In this document: positions 33,160 through 64,000 of the stretch, piece by piece
Numbering within the stretch: position 1 is the stretch's first letter
Layout: each line of letters starts with the position of its first letter
Source: Tribonema minus
Lineage: Eukaryota; Sar; Xanthophyceae; Tribonematales; Tribonemataceae
Direction of reading: 5' to 3'
Assembly: GCA_017506865.1 (NCBI GenBank)
Contig: JAFCMP010000235.1
Span: 806,001 to 870,000 of the forward strand
DNA: 64,000 nucleotides
Notes under the pieces: model-generated
Databases searched by the model: none
What the model saw: only the letters and a program-made list of their open reading frames with translations
What the model was told of the DNA's origin: nothing
Position numbers and translations under genes: made by a program

Positions 33160-34239
33160 TGCTACTTCAGCTACTTCCCGGCGTGTCTCTTCCCGAGCGC
33201 AGGTAGATGTGACGTCAACTGTTGTTGCCTGGAGTGTGTCTGCTGCTGCCTGCTGGGAATGGCGAGGACTGTGTGGGGTTGCAGTGCGCCGGACCTGCTC
33301 TGCAGGAAGTTGCCAAGTTCTCCTGGCGCGCGCGGCAGCGGCGGCGGCGGCTGAGGGCTGTGCTCTTTGAGGTGCGTTCTGGAGCAGCGGTGCTGCCTAT
33401 GCTTTACCGCATCCACGGTGCCATCGAGATGCTGGGTGTGATTACACATCGACCTAAAGCTAGCACGACGCTCGCACGTGCAGCAGCCAAAGGAGTTGTG
33501 ATTTTGCATGCAAACTTCAAAAGTTTTTGCGTGCACTTGTGTTGTGTTGGGATGTCTGTGCCGAGGAGTAACGTGCGTATCCGAAACCCATACATTCAAT
33601 CTTGGGGATATCCTGTATCGGCACGCATTCGTGTGGCATCTTACCTTCCAGTTACTTGAAGCCCAAAGTTGCAAGTTTCAGGATATGACACATTTTGCCC
33701 ATCAAACTGTCTGCAACTCATCACCCCTTCGCAGGAATGGCTGTCACAGTGATTGCACAACAATAACAGGTGCAGCGTTTCAAGGCGAGCTTTGTAGAGC
33801 CTTTCATCGGCAATCAGCACCACCTCACCGCTCACGACTATCTTCATTCTCATTCGTGTCATCGCCATGCGCCGCTGCCGCCGCACTGGCCACTGCAGCC
33901 TCTGCTGGCGTTGCCACTGCTGCTGCCTGCGCCGCAGCCGCTGCGCGCGTGGCCATCTTGTTGGACTTAGGCCCAGGAATCCTGCGGCCACCTGCGCGCG
34001 CCATGAGGGCGACAAAGCTGCCGAGCTCCGAGCGTCACGAGGAATGAGAGGATGACACCGCGCCGCCACCCCTGCCAGCATGCGTGCGTACACACTGCCG
34101 CCGCAGACCCGTACTTTGCGGTGCCGTCTGGGATGCCCTGCAGCGCGCAAGCTTATACGTCGTCACGTGCCAGCTCGCCGACGACACGCTCACGGCGGCG
34201 GCGGCGGCGCCGTTCGTCGCGCCAACACGCTCGTGGGCG
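33160..34239. other. No confident gene; possible upstream part of the IFT144 relic
   Basis: A plus-strand stretch ending LRAVLFE before a GTGCGT donor at about 33372 could be a coding remnant, but no WD40 repeat, as expected for the N-terminal half of IFT144, is recognisable. GC content rises steeply from about 33850. Confidence 0.35.
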
Positions 34240-35536
34240 GCAGCGGCGGCGCGGCGGCGGCAGCGGCGGCGGATGACGGGAACGCCGTCGAGCTGCACGC
34301 CGTGCTGTGCGGCACGACCGGCAGCACCTCCTCGCCATGGAGGTGCTCGAGGTGGAGGCCGCGGCGCGCGTGTACTGCCGCCTCGGCGACGCCGGCATGG
34401 TGAGTGCCGCCGTTGCAGCGGGTGCGACTGCGGAGGCTGAAAACGACCGACCGGCGGCGGCGGGCGCAGCAGCCGTAGGCGCACGCGTATGCAGCCGCTG
34501 AACTGCGCTGCACATACATGCGTATTGGGGCGTAGACACCGACAACCAAATGCGTGCGCGCGCCTGCAAATGGCCAGCGCAGAGCTGCGGCGCATGGTGC
34601 GCAGCTGCGGAGGTGCGAGCTGCGGCGCGCGAGGCACGGCGGTGGCGCCTCACGGCGCATGCAGTGTTCTGTGCCCGCTCCTGCTGTGCGTCCTCCCATG
34701 CCTGCCTGCTGTGCGCTACTGTCATCGGTGCTTTGCCACTCACTCAACGGAGAGCGCGAGGCTTGCAGAGGCGGCTGCGGAGGCGGCTGCTGGCAGGCGT
34801 GCTGACAGCGCTGCACAGCGCGCGCGGCGCCAGAATACCACACTTCACTTTCACCTGTCATGCTGGTGAAATGCAATACTTGTGACACGGGCGCGCGCGA
34901 CCTCCGGTGCGCCACAGCGGCTGAGCGAGGCGCGTGCTCGCGGTGGATATGCACGTACCTCTGCGCAGCGTTTCAGTGTTGCAGCTCCGCAGCCTCGCGC
35001 GCGCGGCGGCAGTAATACGACGTACTGACCGTGATGCGCAGTGCGCAGCCATTGCGGTGCAGCTGGCCGCGGCACATGCGCACGCCGCGGCGCACGCGGA
35101 GGCCGTCATGACATGCTTCGTACCTGCCTTCATGCTCAATGCTCAACATATCGTGGTGCGATGCGCAACGCGCTGTTGCGACGCAGGTGCGCGGCCTCGA
35201 GCGCGCGGCGGCGGCGCCTTATCGCGGGCGAGGTCGCGGCGCTGTTCGGCGACTACGGCCTCGTGCAGGAGCTCATGCTGGGCAGCGCGCGCGGGCTGGC
35301 AGCGCTCGACATGCGGCGCGACCTGCTGCACTGGGAGCAGGCGCTCAAGCTCGCGACGGCGCTGCGGCCGGGCTGGAGCCGGAGGTGCATCGCCGTCGTC
35401 GTTAACTTCAATTTTGTGTTAAAGTGCAGTGCGGCGGATGCGGAGCGCGCAGCGAAAGAGGCGGCATGCGCGTGGCGCGGACGCCTGATATAATGGTGCT
35501 GTGTGAGCATTGGTGGTGGTGTACTACTCGCGTTTG

Positions 35537-35590
35537 ACCCTAGGCTGACCTAACCCTAACCCCGTTGACCCTGACCCAAACCCTAGCCAT
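35537..35590. repeat. Short telomere-like tract
   Basis: Degenerate CCCTAA units (CTGACCTAACCCTAACCCC and following) lie in an intron of the IFT144 relic. Confidence 0.7.
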
Positions 35591-36703
35591 AATCCTGGGT
35601 GTTCAATCGGATGCCATCCTGGATGGCAATTTTGCGATGTCTGCTTGTGTCTGAGCAGTATGCTCACCTCGTGACATTACTACATATGAATCTACTCCGT
35701 GCTCACCATCATGATAAAACATGACCGGCGCCAGCACGCCCTTGGGCTCCGAATTCGACTCAACGATCGATGCATGCGGATGCCAACAGGGGATGCGGAA
35801 GCGGTTCTGGAGGCGCTTCCGCGGCGCTGCTGCCGCCGGCGGAGCACAGGCATGATTGACCATGCCCTCTCCTCCCCCCCCCCGTTTCTGTGGCCGCGCG
35901 GCAGATCAGCGCGGCATACGCGCAGCAGCTAGAGTTCCACGGCGAGAGCGAGTTCCACGGCCAGGGCGAGATGCATGTTGCAACAGGTGCTCGCAGGCCT
36001 CGACGACGGCGCCACCGCCGCCGCCGCCGCCGCGCAGCTGCGCGCCACCTGCGCCGCCGGCACCGCACAGCTGCTCGCCACTTGTGCCGCCGGCGTCGCA
36101 CGCTGCGGCTTGGCGACGCAGCGCTGCGCTGGCGCAGGCAGCAGCAGCCGGCGACAGCGGCGGCGGCGGCAGCAGCGGCGGCGGCGGTGGCGGCGGCGGC
36201 AGCTACGGCGTGCGGCTGCTGCGCGAGTGCGCGGCGATACTGGAGGACATGCGCCATCGCGCGGAGGCGGCGGCGCTGTGGGAGGCGAGCGAGAGGGCGC
36301 TCGCGATCTATCTGGCGGCGCGCAACATGCTGCAGGCGGCGGCGTTAGCGCCGAAGGTACGATGCGCTGCGCACACCTTCCCCCCGCCAACCTCCCCCCT
36401 ACATGCGCGTGCATGGGACAGGGGGCCTTTTTGCCGCTGCTCTGTGTGTCGGCATTTGTAGTGCCTGTTTGAGCGTCGGCAGAGGGCCGGTGCTTGTCAG
36501 TGCTGACTGCGCAGAGTGCCGCCGCGCTGCGCGCTATGTGCCGCATCATGGTCGCGCATCATCGCTCTCTGCACCCCGTCGTGCAGCTTGAGACAGTTCC
36601 AGGCGCCAGCTTTCCGCTGGGCTGACTGCCATGGGGAGTGCACCCTACGGTGCTCAGAGCCGAGCATTCACGTCTCACAGAGCACACAATGCCCCCCCTT
36701 CGA

Positions 36704-36805
36704 CCCCCCCCCCCCCCCCCCCCCCGCCCGCCCCTCTCCTCCCCGAGCATTCACGTCCCGCCGGGGAATGGCCCCCTTCTAACCTCAACACCCCCCCCCC
36801 CCCCC
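36704..36805. repeat. Poly-C tracts
   Basis: An uninterrupted run of 22 C (36704-36725) and another of 15 C (36791-36805) lie in the intron just before the exon at 36833, where they act as an unusual C-only polypyrimidine tract. Homopolymers of this kind also appear at 10178, 13741, 14434 and 16201. Confidence 0.85.
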
Positions 36806-38607
36806 TCTCTTTCTCCCCTCCGTGCCACGCAGGTGACGCTGAACAGACGCTCGTGCGAGGCGGCGGGTCAGTGGGGCGCGGCCGCGGCGGCGCACGAGCG
36901 TGCGCGCGACCATGGACAGCGTCGTGCGCCTGTGCCTAGACCAACTGGACCACTGGCAGGTGACTCTCCCCCCCCCCCTTCACTGTGGTGTCTCTGGTGA
37001 GCATTGCAGCGCACGGATCGCTCCGCCCCCTTCACTGTGTGTGTCTGGCAAACACCGCAGCGCAGTCCTGCAGGAGAGTGCTCCCGCTGCTGCAGCAGCG
37101 TGCTCAGGTGCCTGCAAACCTCGTCGCCGCTGATGCGTGCTGAGCCTACCTAACTACCCGAATGCGTGCGGCGCGCGTCAGCTCAATGTCAATGCTCAGA
37201 TGGCGGGCGGGTTGACGGCGCCTTGTGGACGCGCTGTGGTGCGGCGGTGGCGCTGGGCAGAGCCGCACGCATGCTGCTCCTGATTCGGGCGTGTTGAACT
37301 TGTTGAAGAACGAGGTACATGACAGAGCGCTTGCCGCGCGGCGCCACTCTACCCCCATGTCAGGTTCACTCTCTCGCAGCGTACTGCAGCGTCACCCAGC
37401 GCGTGCATGGTGCACTTAAAGTGTGCGGCGTGTTCGACGCGTGCGCGCTGCTGCAGCAGCAGCCAGCAAAAAGTGCGCCTTGCGGGAATTCGACAGCGCT
37501 GCAGCACTCACGTTCTTTCATCAAAGCCACACTGCAGCTGGCCCGGTGTGCGCTGACGCCCCCCCTCCTCCCCCCCGCTGCTGCGCGTCACGCGCTCCTC
37601 TTACGTGTTCTCGCCGTCGCCGCCGCGCCACCGCCGCCGCAGCCGGAGCGCGCCTTCGCGATCGTGCGCGCACGAGCGCCGCGGGCGCCGAGACGGTTTC
37701 GCGCTTCTACATGACCGCCTGCGACTGGGGCGGCGCCATCGAATTCCTGCTCATGGCGCAACGTGCGGACGAGGCGTTTGAGCTGGCACGCGCGCACGGG
37801 CAGATGGCGGCGTTCATCGGCCCGAGCGTGCGCAGTGGCGGCGGCGGCGGTGGTGACGCGGCGGCGGCGGCGGCGGCGGGGGCGCTGCCTGGCGGACGCC
37901 CTGCGCGTGGCGCGGTACTACAAGGTGCAGGGGGACCTGGGCACGGCGAAGCAGCACTACGCGGCGTGCGGGCAGCACCGCCGCGGGTTGCAGCTCGGCG
38001 AGGCGGAGGTTGCGGCGGCGATCGACGTGGTCGGGCGCATGCGCAATGACATGCTCATGCACACCCTCATCGACTACCTCATGGGCGAGACGGGCGGCGT
38101 CTTAAAGGACCCCAACCACATCTACCACCTGTACCTCGCGCTCGACAACTACCAGCACGTGACCAAGCTGGCCATCATGATTGCAATCCAGGAGCAGGTG
38201 CGCGTGCATGCAAGTTTGCTGTATGCGTGTGGAGTGGCGGTGCCGCTCGTCGTGGAGCGGCGGCCGCACGTTGTGCGCGTCACACAGTTGAAGTTTGTGG
38301 TGCTATGACGCTGCCTAGAGCGGTCCTGTATCATATAAGTGTTGGTCAGCGCGTTGCTGCTTGCGCTGTTGTGCTGCGTGTGGTCGCCACGGGAGTTCGC
38401 TGCCGTCATCACAGGGTCATTGCGACTGCTTTGCACTGCAAAACGGTTTCTCGTGTACTCCCTTTTGACGGACACCCCGCGTAACGTTGCCCGCAAGCCT
38501 TGCCGTGTGCGCGGCAGAACCTACAGCATAACCTACGACGACCACTTTCAACGGATGGCAGCACTCTGCCTAATCCGCTCTTGCTCGGCCACCTGACAAT
38601 GGATGCA

Positions 38608-38751
38608 GTGCTCCGCCTAACCCTACTTCTGACCCTGACCCTAACCCAAACCAAACCCTATTCCTACCCCTAGCCCTCACCCTAACCAAACCCTGACCCC
38701 ACCCCGACCTAACCAGACCGTATTTAACCCTAACTCTAACCCTAACCGCTC
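38608..38751. repeat. Interstitial telomere-like repeat tract (CCCTAA type, degenerate)
   Basis: About 140 bp of imperfect CCCTAA, CCCTGA and CCAAACCC units in the intron before the exon at 38770. Pure doublets such as AACCCTAACTCTAACCCTAA are present near the right end. The tract is internal and short, so it is not a chromosome end here. Confidence 0.8.
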
Positions 38752-39465
38752 ATGCGCGCGCCGTGGCAGGATGTCCGCAACAACTGCGAGGCGCACGCCG
38801 TCCTCTACCAAGCGATACGGCGCCTGGAGGATCAGCGCGCGCGCGTGCCGCAGGCGCTGCGGCACCCGTGCCTGCTGCTGCACTCGTAGACGCTCGCCAA
38901 GCGCCTTGCGCGGCGCGGCGAGCACGAGGGCGCGGCGCGCATGCTGCTGCGCGTCGTGCTGCGCGGCGCGCTTCCCTGCGCACAGGGTCGCCGTGCCTCA
39001 CGAGTCATCGAGTGCCTGCACGCGGATCTGCACGAGCGCATTAGAGTACGCGAGTGTGCGGCCGGAGTACCTTGTGTGGTGCACTGGCTTGTGTCACCTG
39101 CTTCAACTCTCTGTTTCCTCAGGATTGGGACAGTTCTGCTCAGCCAGATACAGTTCTTGGCTGGCGGTTACAGGAAGTTGAGTTTGATTGGTTGTTTTCT
39201 GTCACCTTCAGAGTGAGTGATAGCCTGATAACACACACACACTTGCTGCAGTGCTGCTGTGGGTGTCAGTGTGTGCTGTCTGCTCTGTTCGTCATTGCTC
39301 ACGTGCAGTGTAAGCACGTCACTTGGGGTAGGGTCAGTGTTGCGGTTGCGGTGTGGTATGAGAGAGTGGGGGCCAAGACTGATGCTGCTGCATTCCCAGG
39401 CACATCTCAAGCAGTCCAGACTTAGCCATCGCGAAATTAGCCGCGCTGTGAGGTTTTGATGATGT

Positions 39466-39852
39466 TTCTTGCTTTGGCAATCGGGTCATTTGGCAGCATT
39501 GAAGCGCAGGGGTGGAAGCGGCTGGAGGCTGTCGCCACGGAGTATGCGATCAGGATGTCGGTGCCTGGAGCAGCCAGTCGTCTGCCCTACCACTGGCGCG
39601 CATCCGTTCAGCTCTGTCGGCAGCGCTCCACATGGCGACTCTTTGCGTGTTATGACGCACATGACGGAGTGTAAGGCGGGGCAGATGGACGAGGGAGGAG
39701 ATGCCATATGGCGATGTCTTTTCGAGGTGATCGGCATGCGCATTTGAGACTTTCAAGGTGGTCACAAAGGCACATGTAGATTCTGGTTGCAAGTCCATGG
39801 ACATCCACCATCTGGGCTTTTCGCGCCTGAGCGAGAATTGGTTAAAAGTACT
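39466..39852 (+). mobile_element. Retroelement 3' end, copy D (degenerate)
   Basis: Begins with LAIGSFGSIEAQGWKRLEAV, homologous to copy C, then loses frame. The tail has CATCTGGGCTTTTCGCGCC, GAGCGAGAATT and TTAAAAGTAC. More diverged than copies A and C. It lies just 3' of the last recognisable IFT144 sequence and may mark where that gene was cut off. Confidence 0.65.
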
Positions 39853-40983
39853 CTGAGCATCTCCACCATCTCTTCTGCCAATTCAAAAGGCCAGCCATTT
39901 ATCGAGTCCAAAACAATTTCGTTGGCAAAGCACTTGCACACACACCGGCAGCAATTAACTTGAAGCCTCAGGCTGGTGGCTGGTTGGCTGTTGTTGAGCC
40001 CCATCATTATAGCGGGATCAAATGAGTTTTACAAGTCCGACTGCGGTTGCCCTTCCCAAGGCAGGGGAAGGCCCCTGGTTGCCCAAAAGGTCCCCTGTGT
40101 TCAACATAGCCCGGCGTTAGCCGTGCCCCTTGGTCATGAATGTTTGAAGAACAAGCAGTGGGGGGCCCCATCACAGCAGCACGGTTTTCCATGCGTGCGC
40201 ATTCTCTGTGTCCTTCCACTGTGCTGTGGTTTGGGCACAAGTTCTCAACCGTGTTGAGTTCACAGCCAAGACCACCAAGTCCATGAGTACACTTCTGCAT
40301 GGGTCCACAAGCCCTCTTCTGCTTCTTAATTGTGTTTATTCCGTCAGGGCTGTTCATGGGTTTGTTTGTTGCTCTGCGATACAACGTCGAAATCCTGGCA
40401 ATCGCTCTGAGGTGTCTGCATCGCCCTCGCACTTTGACGGCTTGTAGCGTACTTTCTTGGGTGCAAGCAAGTGAATTGCCAGCACTTTCTGCAGCCCCTG
40501 TCTGGTGCACTGAACAGCGCATGTATGTTGCACTCTGTTGAGGTCAGAGTATGCTTGCAGCCAACAACAGCCTGCAATGATTTGTGAGCTGCAAGCAGGA
40601 TCAACAGAGAGTTTCAAACCACTTCAACTCGTAGTTTTGAAAGTGCACAAGTCCGCAGCCATGCGACCTACACATCACATACTTTACCATTTCTTCTCAG
40701 ACAAGCGCACGCAAGTTTCTGCATGGTAAAGAGCTGATAGCCGTGAGTTGACACCCTTGATGTACATGATCGCAACACACAAAAGCGCCCAGGCGTGCCT
40801 GAATGAAGCGACTGAAAGCTGGGGGGGCTGCCAGCCTGATGTACCCGTATCACAAGCTTGTCGTAAGATCGCAATGAAGCTGCAGCAAGCGCAGCTGCGC
40901 ACAAATGAAAACACTGCATTCAGAGCATCATGAGGCCTTGTGCTTCGGTGTCTGGGATGTGTGACCACTGTGGACATTGTATG
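39853..40983. other. Intergenic, no gene recognised
   Basis: Lies between the repeat copy D and the RPC1 stop codon. It should contain the 3' UTR and poly(A) site of RPC1 (minus strand), but no signal was singled out. Confidence 0.4.
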
Positions 40984-63826
<22,843 letters not shown>

Positions 63827-64000
63827 CTGCGTCATTCTGCGAGCGTAAGGTTACCGAACAGTGGCACGTCAAAGCCTGGAATGGGATTTGTCCATGGTAT
63901 CAAGCGTTAAGTGGCGCTCATGAAGTTCTGCACATGTCATCAAAGATTTTGACTCTGTAGTTGTCCTACTGGTAGATCCCCGTATTTGACAGTGGTGCAG
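63827..64000. other. RPC1 intron, upstream of the first visible exon
   Basis: The acceptor GACGCAG precedes the exon at 63826. The missing N-terminal exon(s) of RPC1 must lie beyond the right edge. Confidence 0.7.

Larger units (their letters stand above)
34240..39060 (+). pseudogene. IFT144/WDR19-like gene relic, GC-rich, frame-broken
   Basis: Recognisable pieces of the TPR-like C-terminal half of the IFT-A subunit IFT144 (retrograde ciliary transport) occur in the right order. They are LAMEVLEVEAAARVYCRLGD (to 34399); LIAGEVAALFGDYGLVQELM and LAALDMRRDLLHWEQALKLA (35187-35384); AAYAQQLEF then RECAAILEDM (35910-36356); EAAGQWGAAAAAHERARD and MDSVVRLCLDQLDHWQ (36833-36959); SRFYMTACDWGGAIEFLLMA, then MRNDMLMHTLIDYLMGETGG (to 38197); and EAHAVLYQAIRRLEDQRARV (from 38770). 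Splice borders are conserved, but the reading frame changes at least six times (near 35215, 35970, 36150, 36909, 37665, 37860, 39000-39040) and an in-frame TAG (38887-38889) replaces a position expected to be Tyr. No WD40 half and no C-terminal cysteine motif were found. A pseudogene is the best reading; assembly error in GC-rich DNA is the alternative. Confidence 0.7.

Noticed and set aside
36000..36340. Arg/Pro-rich long frames on both strands in the GC-rich island
   Set aside because: They are shadow frames of the IFT144 segments created by GCG/CGC-rich DNA lacking stop codons.
38608..38751. Chromosome end (telomere) in the window
   Set aside because: The CCCTAA-type units are short, degenerate and flanked on both sides by coding-like sequence, so this is an interstitial tract.
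38887..38889. TAG reassigned to an amino acid in this organism
   Set aside because: No in-frame TAG occurs in the 1425-codon RPC1 model or the copia frame, and the kinase-like gene appears to end with TAG; a nonsense change in a damaged gene is simpler.

Overview
This is a nuclear window from an intron-rich eukaryote. Conserved genes are split into many short exons with GT-AG (occasionally GC-AG) introns. There is a Ty1/copia retrotransposon, several other transposon remnants, a decayed intraflagellar-transport gene, and degenerate TTAGGG-type telomere-like tracts. The lineage descends from a ciliated ancestor, since an IFT-A subunit is recognisable. A large-genome alga or similar protist fits, but nothing here fixes the phylum.

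Layout. 1-3989 (+): the 3' part of a gene joining a CLASP/TOG-like helical region to a CAP-Gly domain. About 4.0-19.5 kb: a repeat-rich accessory region with a low-complexity, possibly Helitron-derived fragment, a decayed Ty3/gypsy-type integrase fragment (-), three copies of an LTR-like repeat, a Gag-like ORF with a CCHC knuckle, and a duplicated block containing long G runs. 19.5-25.9 kb (-): a multi-exon protein-kinase-like gene. 28.3-28.6 kb (-): an unassigned acidic exon. 29.4-33.2 kb: a candidate DNA transposon with long inverted ends, carrying nested retroelement 3' ends. 34.2-39.1 kb (+): a very GC-rich IFT144/WDR19 relic with repeated frame changes and an in-frame TAG. 41.0-63.8 kb (-): the largest subunit of RNA polymerase III (RPC1) in 34 exons, complete at the C-terminus and lacking only its N-terminal exon(s), which lie beyond the right edge.

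The RPC1 gene hosts two well-defined mobile elements inside introns. One is an intact copia element (48151-52850, antisense to the host gene), inserted 16 bp from a 5' splice site. The other is a 579-bp MITE with perfect 21-bp terminal inverted repeats and a TA target duplication (57020-57598). The RPC1 exon lengths sum to an exact multiple of three and every exon junction is in phase, so the model is well supported. The long open frames in RPC1 and copia also argue against pervasive indel errors, which makes the frame damage in the IFT144 relic noteworthy. The most unusual observations are that relic, the copia primer-binding site that looks like a half-tRNA type and overlaps the start codon, the CLASP plus CAP-Gly combination, and two transposon-like structures whose structured ends are easy to test.
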